NCBI GenBank assembly: GCA_038868115.1
Contig: JAWBXA010000003.1
Location: 1 to 64,000, forward strand
Length of the DNA stretch: 64,000 bases
Reading direction: 5' to 3'
Origin: JAGTQI01 sp038868115
GTDB lineage: Archaea > Thermoproteota > Bathyarchaeia > Bathyarchaeales > Bathycorpusculaceae
The notes beneath the pieces were generated by a model. That model did not search any database, was not told the DNA's origin, and saw only the letters and a program-made list of their open reading frames with translations. The translations under genes were made by a program, and so were the position numbers. This document shows, piece by piece, positions 34,584 through 43,160 of the stretch (position 1 is the stretch's first letter; each line of letters starts with the position of its first letter).

Positions 34584-34919
34584 ATGAAAAACCAGACAAA
34601 ACACAAGCTCTCCTTTAAAGTATGGCTTGAGCATCATGGAAAACCCTTGATTGGGAAGGGTGGAGCCCAAATCTTAGAGCAAATAGAGAAGGAGCGCTCC
34701 ATATCGAAAGCTGCGAAAAAGCTTGGCATGTCCTATCGCTATGTTTGGAGCTACATAAAGAGGGTTGAGAAGACGCTAAACAAGCCTATAGTGAAAACTT
34801 ATAGGGGAGGAAGGAGGGGTGGTGGCGGAGCAGAACTAACAAGTTTTGGTAAGGCACTTCTAAAAGAGTATAAGCACGTGGAAAACCTATTAAATAAGGC
34901 ATTCGCTGAAGCCAAATAA
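34584..34919 (+). CDS. ModE-type winged-helix regulator
   Basis: About 111 residues, the N-terminal DNA-binding domain of ModE/LysR-like proteins only: FKVWLEHHGKPLIGKGGAQILEQIEKERSISKAAKKLGMSYRYVW, followed by LTSFGKALLKEY. There is no C-terminal molybdate-binding (Mop/TOBE) domain, so it may sense through another partner. A GTG at 34563 also opens the frame, but the TATA position favours the ATG at 34584. It is divergent from the permease gene and may regulate it; molybdate or another oxyanion is possible but unproven. Confidence 0.85.
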   Translation: MKNQTKHKLSFKVWLEHHGKPLIGKGGAQILEQIEKERSISKAAKKLGMSYRYVWSYIKRVEKTLNKPIVKTYRGGRRGGGGAELTSFGKALLKEYKHVENLLNKAFAEAK

Positions 34920-34934
34920 TGAGGGCTTATTGGC

Positions 34935-35486
34935 TTATTCTACCACGTATCTGTAGGCTATGTGTTCCCCAGCTGTTGGACTTTTCCGAATTATACGCAG
35001 GATGTCGCCGGGCTTTGCGCCTATTGCTTTTGCCGCCGGGTCTGAAGCCTTTATTTGTGGCAGCTGGTAGGGTTTTACCCTGTATTGGGCTAGGACTTTT
35101 TCGCGTTCTTCCGGAGTAAGGATTTCATGTTTTGGCACGAGTTTGTGTTCAAATATGTCGAAGACTGGAAAGGTTTTTGGTAAAAGTTCAATATGCTTTT
35201 TCTTTGCTGTTTGCTTTGCAGCATTTGTGCAGCGCCCGCTTGCTATGAGTATTCCATATTCTATTTCAGCTTCTTTCATGGCTTTTGCCATGCGGTTTAT
35301 GGTTAATATGCCAACAGTTTCGTCTGGAACGCACCAAATTAGGATTTTCTTTTTCTCCTCTTTTGGGGCTTCAACAAAGTAGCTTGCTACTTCCTTAACC
35401 TTTTCCTTCTTAATGAGCTTATAGCCCCTAAGCTTGATTAGAATTTCTGCTTTACGTTCTTCTATGGTTTCCTCCTCAATACTCAA
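34935..35486 (-). CDS. rpoH: RNA polymerase subunit H (Rpo5) with an Rpb5-jaw-like N-terminal domain
   Basis: 183 residues. The last 75 (FEHKLVPKHEILTPEEREKVL, VKPYQLPQIKASDPAAKAIGAKPGDILRIIRKS) are the archaeal Rpo5/H assembly domain. Ordinary archaeal H is only that long. Here about 105 extra residues precede it. They run in step with eukaryotic Rpb5: LRGYKLIKKEKV against DRGYFITQEEV, DETVGILTINRM against EPSVGVKTMKTF, EYGILIASGRCT against QTGIFVYQNNIT, with 63 versus 66 residues from VG to PKH. The gene lies about 18 kb from rpoB, not in the usual place before it. TTG start with GAGAGG upstream. Confidence 0.9.
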   Translation of the reverse strand: MSIEEETIEERKAEILIKLRGYKLIKKEKVKEVASYFVEAPKEEKKKILIWCVPDETVGILTINRMAKAMKEAEIEYGILIASGRCTNAAKQTAKKKHIELLPKTFPVFDIFEHKLVPKHEILTPEEREKVLAQYRVKPYQLPQIKASDPAAKAIGAKPGDILRIIRKSPTAGEHIAYRYVVE

Positions 35487-35621
35487 ACCATTAAACCTCT
35501 CATGTCTGAACTGAGTATTCGAATCCTTAACATGAGTGAGCCTTTAAACTTTGCGCTTTGCCAAAGCTTAAAACCAAGCCTTGTATATTTAACTGTTCTG
35601 GCTGGATGGAGAGCGCTGGAA

Positions 35622-37103
35622 ATGGCTGTTGATTTTGGAAAACTAGCCCTTGAAGAAGCTGCAAAAAGAGGTGCATCCTACACTGACATTAGAATCAGCG
35701 AAATCCTAAACGAAAACTTGACGGTTAAGGATGGCGAACCAGAAACCATATCGTATTCGCAGATGAGAGGCTTCGGCGTAAGAGTAATTGTTTGCGGTGC
35801 CTGGGGTTTTGCCGGCTCTGTGGACATAACCAAAGATGAGATTAGGCGCTGTATTGAAAAGGCTATTAGCATAGCAAAAGCCAGTGCCATGCTTAAAAAG
35901 AAGGACGTAACCCTCGTAAAAGAGAAGGTTTACCGCGAAAAATATGCCACACGCTTCAAGAAGGACCCCTTCAAAGTGCCATTAGAAGAAAAGCTGAGGG
36001 TTCTTGTTGAGGTCAGCCGCTTTTTGAAGGAGTTTTCGCCTCTGGTGAATGTTTCCTACGCCCATTATCGAGGTTACCGCGAGAATAAGCTTTTCATGAG
36101 CAGTGAAGGCGCGGAAATAAACCAGCAGATTACATGGTGTGGCGGCGGAATTTCAGCCATAGCCATTAAAGGTTCAGAAGTCCAAATAAGGTCTTACCCA
36201 TCGGCTTTTCGTGGTGACTTTGCCACCGGCGGCTACGAGTTCTTTGAGGCTTTGGCTTTGACGGAACATGCAAAAACTGTTGGGGAGGAGCTTATCCAAC
36301 TTTTTGAGGCTGAGAAATGTCCATCTGGCGAGATGGACTTAATTTTGTGCGGTGACCAGTTGGCTTTGCAAATCCATGAAAGTTGTGGCCATCCGACAGA
36401 GCTTGACCGTGTGCTAGGAACAGAAGCCGACTACGCTGGGACAAGTTTCCTAACGCCTGAAAAGCTTGGAAGATTCCGCTATGGCTCTGAGAAGGTGAAT
36501 CTTGTGGCCGATGCCACAGTGCCGCTGGGGCTTGGAACTTTCGGCTTCGACGATGAGGGAACAAAAGCAAAAAAGGTTTACCTTGTAAGAAGGGGAATTT
36601 TCGTCGGCTATCAGAGTTCACGGGAGACCGCTGCCCAGCTAGGGCTTAAGGAAAGCAGCGGAGGCATGAGAGCTGACTCGCCTTTAGCTTTGCCCCTAAT
36701 ACGGATGACCAACATTAACTTGCTTCCGGGCGACTACAAGGCTGAAGAAATAATTGAGGATACCAGCAAGGGAGTTTTGATGATGACCAACCGCTCGTGG
36801 AGCATAGATGACAAGCGCATAAACTTCCAGTTCGGCGCGGAAATAGGCTGGCTAATAAAGAATGGGAGCCGCGAGAAGATGATTAAGAACCCGACCTATA
36901 TGGGGGTGACGCCCCAGTTCTGGGGTTCCTGCGACGCCATAAGCAAGGATGACTGGAAGATGTGGGGCACTCCAAATTGTGGGAAAGGCGTGCCGGGACA
37001 AGTCATGTATGTTGGACATGGATGCGGCACCGCCCGCTTCAGAAAAGTCCATGTTGGATTAATGGGTAAGGGAGGAGATAGAGGATGGATGTTGAAAGGT
37101 TGA
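35622..37103 (+). CDS. tldD: TldD-family metalloprotease
   Basis: About 494 residues. Contains the zinc-binding HESCGHPTELD motif (HExxxH) at mid-length and GRFRYGSEKVNLVAD and GHGCGTARFRKVHVG at the C-terminus. With TldE it forms a heterodimer that cleaves unfolded or small peptides. The open frame starts at 35502, but a TATA element near 35582-35590 and GGAG just before the ATG at 35622, plus the normal N-terminus (MAVDFGKLALEEAAKRGASY), favour 35622. Overlaps tldE by 19 bases; divergent from rpoH. Confidence 0.93.
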   Translation: MAVDFGKLALEEAAKRGASYTDIRISEILNENLTVKDGEPETISYSQMRGFGVRVIVCGAWGFAGSVDITKDEIRRCIEKAISIAKASAMLKKKDVTLVKEKVYREKYATRFKKDPFKVPLEEKLRVLVEVSRFLKEFSPLVNVSYAHYRGYRENKLFMSSEGAEINQQITWCGGGISAIAIKGSEVQIRSYPSAFRGDFATGGYEFFEALALTEHAKTVGEELIQLFEAEKCPSGEMDLILCGDQLALQIHESCGHPTELDRVLGTEADYAGTSFLTPEKLGRFRYGSEKVNLVADATVPLGLGTFGFDDEGTKAKKVYLVRRGIFVGYQSSRETAAQLGLKESSGGMRADSPLALPLIRMTNINLLPGDYKAEEIIEDTSKGVLMMTNRSWSIDDKRINFQFGAEIGWLIKNGSREKMIKNPTYMGVTPQFWGSCDAISKDDWKMWGTPNCGKGVPGQVMYVGHGCGTARFRKVHVGLMGKGGDRGWMLKG

Positions 37104-38458
37104 GGGAAATAGCCGAAAAAACCGTTGGGTACGCCATGAAACAGAAGGTTAGCCAAGCTCAGGCCGTCGCGTTCATGGTTGACAACTCTTTAACACGTTT
37201 TGCCAACTCGCAGATCCACCAGAACTTATCCCAAAAAATGGGCGGAGTATCCATCAAGGTTGTCTTAGATCAGCGGATAAGCACTGTTCAGGCTAATACG
37301 TTTGAGGAGAAGGGTGTAAGAGAGGCTGTGGAGCAGGCCGCCAAAATTGCAAAGGCTTCATCGCCCAACAAAGAGTTTAAGAGCCTTCCAGAACCAGAAG
37401 CTTGGAAACCGGTTGAGGGCGCCTTTGACAAGGCTACGGCTGAATGCACGCCAAAATATAGGGCTGAAAAGGTTAGGGAGGCCATAAACACAGCCCACGC
37501 CAAGTCGCCTAAAGTGGCTGCCGTTGCTGGCTACTTGGCAACTGGTTCAATGGACTACGCTGTTGCCAACTCGCTAGGGGTTTCGGCATGGGCTCAGCTT
37601 TCCTTGGCTTATATGAAAACAACAGTAATATCACGAGACGGGGAATCTGAAGGCTTCGGCACAGCCCAACAGTATTCTAGGCGTGTTAAAGGTATCGAGC
37701 CTTCAGCTTTGGCTGATGACGCTGCAGACAAGTCTGTGCGAAGTTTACACCCTGTGAAGGTTGAGCCGGGTGAGTATGAGGTTGTTTTGTCACCCTTGGC
37801 TATGGCTGTTATTGTTGAGTATATGGGTTATGTGGGCTTTTCAGCCAAACCCTACCAAGACGGGGAATCCTTTGTCAAATACGTGGCAAACCAGCAGGTC
37901 TTCGACAGAAAGCTGAACGTTGTTGACGATGCTAGAAACCCGAAAACATTGTATGCTGTGCCAGTTGACGGCGAAGGAGTTCCAAAGAAACCCTTACAAC
38001 TAATAACCAATGGCATGGTTTCTGAGAAAAGCATATGCCACAACTCTTTCACAGCGGGCAGGGAAGGCAAAAAGAGCACCGGGCATGCGCTTCCACCATT
38101 GAGCGACTATTTTGGCGAGATGCCCCTACCCTACAACATGATAATGAAGCCTGGAGACGCCACGTTGGAGGAGGCTGTTGCCGAAACAAAGCATGGCATA
38201 TTCATCACAACATTCCACTACGTTAACCCAGTTGAGCCCACAAAACTCGTATTAACTGGCTTAACACGGGACGGAACCTTCTTAATAGAGAATGGCGAGA
38301 TAACAAAGCCCATTGTTAACTTGCGTTTCACAGACAGCATGCTCTCAGCCTTAAAAGAAATTCCAATGATCGGAAAAGAGCTTGTAACCCTTGAAACCTC
38401 AACAGTGCCAATGGTTAAACTGAAAAAGTTACGTTTTGTAGGCGTATCAGCCTACTAG
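37085..38458 (+). CDS. tldE: TldE/PmbA-family protease subunit
   Basis: 457 residues, the inactive partner of TldD: no HExxxH motif, while the family landmarks ARNPKTLYAVPVDGEGVPKKPLQLI, KSICHNSFTAGREGKKSTGHALP and LVLTGLTRDGTFLIENGEI are present. Both subunits form one peptidase; known roles include maturation of microcins and antitoxin turnover. The ATG lies inside the last codons of tldD, indicating coupled translation. Stop TAG. Confidence 0.92.
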   Translation: MDVERLREIAEKTVGYAMKQKVSQAQAVAFMVDNSLTRFANSQIHQNLSQKMGGVSIKVVLDQRISTVQANTFEEKGVREAVEQAAKIAKASSPNKEFKSLPEPEAWKPVEGAFDKATAECTPKYRAEKVREAINTAHAKSPKVAAVAGYLATGSMDYAVANSLGVSAWAQLSLAYMKTTVISRDGESEGFGTAQQYSRRVKGIEPSALADDAADKSVRSLHPVKVEPGEYEVVLSPLAMAVIVEYMGYVGFSAKPYQDGESFVKYVANQQVFDRKLNVVDDARNPKTLYAVPVDGEGVPKKPLQLITNGMVSEKSICHNSFTAGREGKKSTGHALPPLSDYFGEMPLPYNMIMKPGDATLEEAVAETKHGIFITTFHYVNPVEPTKLVLTGLTRDGTFLIENGEITKPIVNLRFTDSMLSALKEIPMIGKELVTLETSTVPMVKLKKLRFVGVSAY

Positions 38459-38475
38459 CCTGCTCTCCCATTTTT

Positions 38476-39153
38476 CTAAATACGAAGGACAACATTCTCC
38501 ACATATTTCCTTAGGGTTTCGGCAAATCCAGCAATGACGTCTAGCGAGTATGATTTTAGGTTTTTGTATTCTTCGCTTAGGGTGTCGCCTGGTATAAACT
38601 GTTGGAGTGCATAGTTTTTTGCGCCTTTCGTGAGTTCGCCCATGTGGATTATGTCCGCTTCCTCAACAATTTTCGGCACAACGGTGGTTCTGAACTCGTA
38701 TTCTATTTTACCGCTTTTCAACATATCAACAGTTTTTAGAAGCGCTGCCGTGTCCTTTACCCCTAGAAGTTGGTATTTTTCGGGCGATGTTTTAATGTCT
38801 AAAGCCACATAATCCACGTATTGGAGGCACTGCTCCAAAACTTTTGGGTTTAAGCCGTTAGTGTCAAGTTTCACTGCGAAGCCTCGCTCCTTAAGCTTTT
38901 TTAGAAAGCGGGGCAGCTCATTGTGGATGGTTGGTTCTCCTCCGGTGACTACAACGGCGTCCACGTATTTTCTGCGTTCATCTAGTATCTGTAGGGCTGT
39001 TTCCTCATTTATAAATGGAGGTTTTGGGTCGACAACAATTCGCCAGTTATAACAGTAGGGACAGCGCATGTTACAGCCGGGCGTAAAAAGCACAGAAGCT
39101 ATCTTTTCAGGATAATCTATTAGGCTTGTTTTTTGTATTCCGCTGAACTTCAT
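38476..39153 (-). CDS. nrdG: Anaerobic ribonucleotide reductase activating enzyme
   Basis: A radical-SAM protein that makes the glycyl radical on NrdD. The cluster motif is CNMRCPYC in LFTPGCNMRCPYCYNW, followed by VVVTGGEPTIHNELP and LDTNGLNP. The longest frame begins at 39252 within the nrdD coding region, but the family N-terminus is MKFSGIQKTSLIDYPEK (ATG 39153), 8 bases after the nrdD stop. Third gene of nrdR-nrdD-nrdG. The protein is of the longer form with a full TIM-barrel C-terminal half. Confidence 0.92.
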   Translation of the reverse strand: MKFSGIQKTSLIDYPEKIASVLFTPGCNMRCPYCYNWRIVVDPKPPFINEETALQILDERRKYVDAVVVTGGEPTIHNELPRFLKKLKERGFAVKLDTNGLNPKVLEQCLQYVDYVALDIKTSPEKYQLLGVKDTAALLKTVDMLKSGKIEYEFRTTVVPKIVEEADIIHMGELTKGAKNYALQQFIPGDTLSEEYKNLKSYSLDVIAGFAETLRKYVENVVLRI

Positions 39154-39160
39154 GGCTAGG

Positions 39161-41296
39161 TCACTCGCCGCTGCTTGCTGGCACCGTCGCTGGTGGCAAG
39201 ACAGCGGCTTTCTCAAAGGTTTTTCGGATAGTGAATTCCGCCTGTTTCCCATAGTTCCACTGGTCTACCGGGCGCAAATAGCCAACAACCCTTGAGTAGA
39301 CTTCGCAGTTGGCTCCACATTTTGGACACTGCCTATGTTCGCCGCTTAGGTAGCCGTGAGTTGGGCATATGCTGAAGGTTGGCGTTAATGTGAAGTATGG
39401 TAGGCGGAAGTTCCATGCCACTTTGCGGACTAGCTCGGCTGCAGCTTTCCATGAGTAGAGCCTCTCGCCAAGATAGATGTGGAAGACTGTTCCGCCAGTA
39501 TAGAGCGGCTGAAGCCTATCCTGATGCTCTAAAGCCTCGAAAAGGTCTGTTTCGTGGTCTACTGGAAGTTGGGATGAGTTCGTGTAGAAGGGTTCCGCGC
39601 CCTTAGCCAAATACCTTTCATTAGCCACCTTAATATCTGGGTATTTGCGCTTATCTATGCGTGCCAAGCGGTAGCTAGCGCCTTCAGCCGGGGTTGCCTC
39701 CAAATTGTAGATGTTGCCCGTTTCCTCTTGGAAGTCTGCGAGTTTCTCCCTCATGAAGTTTAGCACTTTAACGGCGAAATCCAGTCCGTCCGGTGTTGCG
39801 ATGCCATAGCCAAACAAGTTCAATATTGCCTCGTTCATGCCCACTAAGCCTATGGTTGAGAAGTGGTTCTTCCAGTACTTTCCAAAGGTTTCCTTGACGC
39901 CCCTGAGATAGCGTCTAGAATATGGGTACAAGCCCTTCTCGGTGAACTGTTCCAAGACTTTGCGTTTTATCTCTAGGCTGTCTTTGGCTAGATCCATAAG
40001 CGCCTCTAAACGCTCAAAGAATTCGTCTTCGTTTTTGGCTAAGTAGCCAATCCTGGGTAGGTTTAGGGTCACGACGCCTATGCTGCCAGTCAGCGGATTA
40101 GCCCCGAAAAAACCTCCACCCCGTTTTCGAAGTTCGCGGTTATCTATTCTTAGGCGGCAGCACATGCTTCTGACATCTTCCGGCTTCATGTCGCTGTTGA
40201 CAAAGTTTGAGAAGTATGGTGCACCATATTTTGCTGCAACCTCAAAGATTTTCTGGGAGACCGGTGAGTCCCAGTCAAAATCTTTTGTTATGCAGTAAGT
40301 TGGTATTGGAAAAGTGAAGACTCTTCCTTTGGCGTCGCCTTCGCTGAGAACCTTTGCGAAGGCTATGTTAAACATATCCATCTCCTTCTCCATGTCGCCA
40401 TAGGTGGCGTCCATGACTCTACCGCCAATTATGACAGGCTCGTCCTTCATGAATTCTGGAATTTTTAAGTCTAGTGTTACGTTTGTGAAGGGTGTCTGGA
40501 AGCCCACCCGTGTCGGCACGTTCATGTTGAAGAAGAACTCCTGAAGCGACTGTTCCACCTCTTTTTGGCTAAGCCCATCATAGCGTATAAAAGGCGCTAA
40601 ATAAGTGTCAAAGTTTGAGAAGGCTTGGGCTCCGGCTGCCTCACCCTGCAATGTGTAGAAGAAGTTCACAACTTGTCCAAGGGCTGTTCTAAAGTGTTTA
40701 GCTGGAACGCTCTCAATTTTTCCAGAAACGCCGCCGAAACCTGTTAAAAGCAGGTCTTTGATGTCCCAGCCCACACAGTAGGGTCCAAGAACGCCTAGGT
40801 CGTGGATGTGGAAATCTCCTGAAAAGTGGGCGTCTGCAACATTTGGCGGATAAATCCGCGTAATCCAGTATTTGGCGATGACTGTGGACGATAAATAGTT
40901 GTTTAAGCCCTGCAGCGAATAGCTCATGTTGGAGTTTTCCTTAACTCTCCAATCTTCCATGTCAAGATATTGATCTACAAGGTCTGCTTGGCTTAGGAGC
41001 CCTGCCAACTCCCTTATGTCTTGGTGCTGCTTGCGGTATAGGATGTAAGCCTTAGCTGTTCTTGCATGTCCATTCTCTATGAGGATTTTTTCTACAACGT
41101 CTTGAATTTCCTCAACTGTTGGGACACCGTCTTCTCCGAAGCGCCTTTTAAGCTCAGCTACCACTTGGTCGCTTAGCCGTTTCGCAAGTTCGCGATCTTT
41201 TCCGCCTACGGCTTTAGCTGCCTTCCAAATGGCATTTGTTATCCGCTCCTGGTCGAAGGGTTCTAACCTACCATCCCGCTTCCTAACAAACTTCAT
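39161..41296 (-). CDS. nrdD: Anaerobic (class III) ribonucleoside-triphosphate reductase
   Basis: 711 residues. N-terminal ATP-cone (MKFVRKRDGRLEPFDQERI, about 1-95) for allosteric control. The catalytic barrel shows NMSYSLQGLNNY, FHIHDLGVLGPYCVGWDI, RSMCCRLRID and GSIGVVTLNLPRIGYL. A C-terminal zinc site (CPTHGYLSGEHRQCPKCGANC) precedes the glycyl-radical loop RVVGYLRPVDQWN (radical Gly about 672). It converts NTPs to dNTPs without oxygen. It is preceded by nrdR and followed by its activase, so the operon carries regulator, enzyme and activator. It is the only ribonucleotide reductase in the window. Confidence 0.95.
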   Translation of the reverse strand: MKFVRKRDGRLEPFDQERITNAIWKAAKAVGGKDRELAKRLSDQVVAELKRRFGEDGVPTVEEIQDVVEKILIENGHARTAKAYILYRKQHQDIRELAGLLSQADLVDQYLDMEDWRVKENSNMSYSLQGLNNYLSSTVIAKYWITRIYPPNVADAHFSGDFHIHDLGVLGPYCVGWDIKDLLLTGFGGVSGKIESVPAKHFRTALGQVVNFFYTLQGEAAGAQAFSNFDTYLAPFIRYDGLSQKEVEQSLQEFFFNMNVPTRVGFQTPFTNVTLDLKIPEFMKDEPVIIGGRVMDATYGDMEKEMDMFNIAFAKVLSEGDAKGRVFTFPIPTYCITKDFDWDSPVSQKIFEVAAKYGAPYFSNFVNSDMKPEDVRSMCCRLRIDNRELRKRGGGFFGANPLTGSIGVVTLNLPRIGYLAKNEDEFFERLEALMDLAKDSLEIKRKVLEQFTEKGLYPYSRRYLRGVKETFGKYWKNHFSTIGLVGMNEAILNLFGYGIATPDGLDFAVKVLNFMREKLADFQEETGNIYNLEATPAEGASYRLARIDKRKYPDIKVANERYLAKGAEPFYTNSSQLPVDHETDLFEALEHQDRLQPLYTGGTVFHIYLGERLYSWKAAAELVRKVAWNFRLPYFTLTPTFSICPTHGYLSGEHRQCPKCGANCEVYSRVVGYLRPVDQWNYGKQAEFTIRKTFEKAAVLPPATVPASSGE

Positions 41297-41302
41297 TTAG
41301 GT

Positions 41303-41746
41303 TCACCTAACCTCTTGAAGCACGCGACGGAAGTCCTCCGGTTCCTCAAATCTGCGGTAAACGGATGCAAAACGCACGTAAGCTACTCGGTCAAGGCTTT
41401 TCAAATGTTTCATTACTAAGTCGCCGATTTCTTGCGATGTAACTTCTTCCTTGCCCATAGCCATCAACTCCTGCCTAACTTTTTCTGCTAGTTCGTGGAT
41501 TTGCTCCATTGTCACAGGTCTTTTTTCACAGGCCTTCTGCAAGCCTCTAACAATTTTGTTTAGGTCGAAGCGTTCAAGCCTGTCATCACGTTTCCGCACC
41601 ATCAATTCAATGGTTTCTATGTATTCGTAGGTTGTGAAGCGTTTTCCGCAGTTGGCACATTCCTTTCTCCTTCTTATAGTGTTGTCTGACGAGTCGCGGG
41701 TTTCAAGGGTTTTTATGTTCTCCGAGCCGCAGTAGGGGCACTTCAT
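41303..41746 (-). CDS. nrdR: NrdR transcriptional repressor of ribonucleotide reductase
   Basis: 147 residues with an N-terminal zinc ribbon (MKCPYCGSENIKTLETR, CANCGKRFTTYE) and an ATP-cone (VRKRDDRLERFDLNKIVRGL) that senses ATP/dATP. It binds NrdR boxes and represses reductase genes when dATP is high. Well known in bacteria, less common in archaea. It heads the nrdR-nrdD-nrdG operon with six bases before nrdD, and an NrdR-box-like palindrome lies in its own promoter, implying autoregulation. Confidence 0.92.
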   Translation of the reverse strand: MKCPYCGSENIKTLETRDSSDNTIRRRKECANCGKRFTTYEYIETIELMVRKRDDRLERFDLNKIVRGLQKACEKRPVTMEQIHELAEKVRQELMAMGKEEVTSQEIGDLVMKHLKSLDRVAYVRFASVYRRFEEPEDFRRVLQEVR

Positions 41747-41763
41747 GGCTTCACGTCACGTGC

Positions 41764-41813
41764 TTCAAATAATAGTGTTTAAACGTTATTTTCAAGCACT
41801 AAATATAGTGTAG
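41764..41813 (-). promoter_or_regulatory. Tandem NrdR-box-like operator over the nrdR TATA box
   Basis: Box A, CACTAAATATAGTG at 41797-41810, is a near-perfect palindrome close to the consensus I recall for NrdR boxes (ACACnATATnTnGTGT). A second half-site, AATAGTGT (41771-41778), repeats the right half 33 bases nearer the gene, about three helical turns, as paired boxes usually lie. The minus-strand TATA-like CTATATTTAG is inside box A, so repressor binding would block TBP. Confidence 0.6.
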
Positions 41814-42147
41814 CTTTTTAAACTTTATGTAACAAAAATGTAAACACAAGCCAGAACCAAAGCCGTCGATAAACAAAATTCAGTGCTAATCAGATAGTGA
41901 ATAACCGAGATTTCCAAACATTTTAGAAGCGTTGACAACCGAAAAAAACCACAATTTTAAAAGGCTTTCGTTTAAAGAAGTTCCATCCTTAAAGGAGGAG
42001 AAATTTTCCCGTTAAAAAGCGTAAAAACTGAAAAATTTTAAATATGAGAATTTTACTGCCAAGTTGGTAACGCTTATTTCCGACTTTGCTCTTGTCAAGA
42101 AATGTTCTGGACTTAAGGATCGCGGCTTTTACATGTGAAGACGCCCT

Positions 42148-42634
42148 ATCCTAGTTAGGCTGCTTAATGAGAAGTATGCTTATTCCTATGAGTTTATTCC
42201 ATACATCGTTGAAAAGCTTCTAAAAGAGATTAAGAAGCGAAACCTTGGGCTGTATAGCCCTCCATGCGGGACATCATGGAAAACCCTTGTCGCCAGTTCC
42301 AGAAGGCACCGTTATCAGAAGCCTAAAACCAAACGAGGGAAAAACCATCATCGAAACTGTAAACACAGGTGTGGTTGGAAAGGCTTAGGAAAGGCAAAAT
42401 AGTCTCAGCCGTGACATCAAGACCAGACACGGAATACAACTATTTTAAAGCCAGCATGGGCTATCTCGAACCAGCCGCGACACTACCAGAATACAGAGGA
42501 CGGAATTCGGCTTTAACCTACCGCGCCATGAACTTGGCGCTCCACATAGCTAAGAAGAACACGCCTTCAGTCACTCTTCTGAAAATTTAGGCTTCGTGGT
42601 TCAGCACGTTTGGAAGTTTATGCAAAAAATTTAG
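42148..42634 (+). pseudogene. Decayed GNAT-type acetyltransferase
   Basis: Pieces of one protein lie in different frames: LLNEKYAYSYEFIPYIVEKLLKEI (from about 42150), then VPEGTVIRSLKPNEGKTI in another frame, then KASMGYLEPAATLPEYRGRNSALTYRAM (42369 onward), and LGFVVQHVWKFM after a further frameshift near 42580. The third piece carries the Q/R-x-x-G-x-x-A-like acetyl-CoA pattern, degraded to RGRNSALT. At least two frameshifts separate the parts. The ORF 42369-42590 alone is therefore not a gene. The region 41814-42147 shows nothing supported. Confidence 0.6.
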
Positions 42635-42692
42635 TTAAATAAACACGTTTTGAAAGGGGTAAGAATGAGAAATTTGGAAAATTCTGGAAATT

Positions 42693-43160
42693 TTATGGAC
42701 GCTTCTGGACTGTCTTCTCAGCCTCCAACTCCTTCACTCTAGTTTCAATAAATTCAGCGACTTTTTCTTGGCTGTAGCGTTTCTCCTCCTCGTACTTTCG
42801 CAGTTGTTCCTTGATGGTGGCCAGAACCTTGTCTATGTCAAAGGGCTTAAGTATGTAGGCGTCTGCACCGCGGTTAACGGCTTCTATGGCGTTCTGCAGC
42901 GTCGGATAACCTGTTATAATTATTTTCCGCATCTTCGGCACAGTGTCCTTAATCTTTGTTAGGAGTTCTATGCCCTCCATGTCTGGTAAACGGATATCTA
43001 TTAGAGCTAAGTTGTAGACATTTCGCTTGGTCTTATCTATGGCTTTCTTTGCGTTTTCAGCTTCGTCGACTGTGTAGCCCTCCTCTTCCAGTATGGTTGT
43101 TAAGACTTTTCTTATGTTTTCGTCGTCGTCAACAATGAGGATTCTTGCATTTTCAGCCAT
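42693..43160 (-). CDS. Single-domain response regulator
   Basis: 155 residues. Receiver domain: acidic pocket IVDDDE (about 10), phospho-acceptor Asp in ALIDIRLPDMEG, ITGYPT (Thr/Ser switch) and the Lys of ADAYILKPFD. A helical tail (EKRYSQEKVAEFIETRVKELEAE) replaces a DNA-binding output domain. It overlaps the 3' end of the histidine kinase gene by 49 bases, so they are co-expressed partners. Output must be through protein contacts. Confidence 0.92.
   Translation of the reverse strand: MAENARILIVDDDENIRKVLTTILEEEGYTVDEAENAKKAIDKTKRNVYNLALIDIRLPDMEGIELLTKIKDTVPKMRKIIITGYPTLQNAIEAVNRGADAYILKPFDIDKVLATIKEQLRKYEEEKRYSQEKVAEFIETRVKELEAEKTVQKRP

Noticed and set aside
35502..35621. Longer tldD N-terminus
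   Set aside because: A TATA-like element lies inside it and a ribosome site plus the family N-terminus start at 35622.
39154..39252. Longer nrdG N-terminus overlapping nrdD
   Set aside because: The extra residues read nrdD coding sequence in another frame; the activase family begins MKFSGIQKTSLIDYPEK.
42369..42590. 73-codon ORF as an intact gene
   Set aside because: It is the middle piece of a frameshifted acetyltransferase and lacks both ends.
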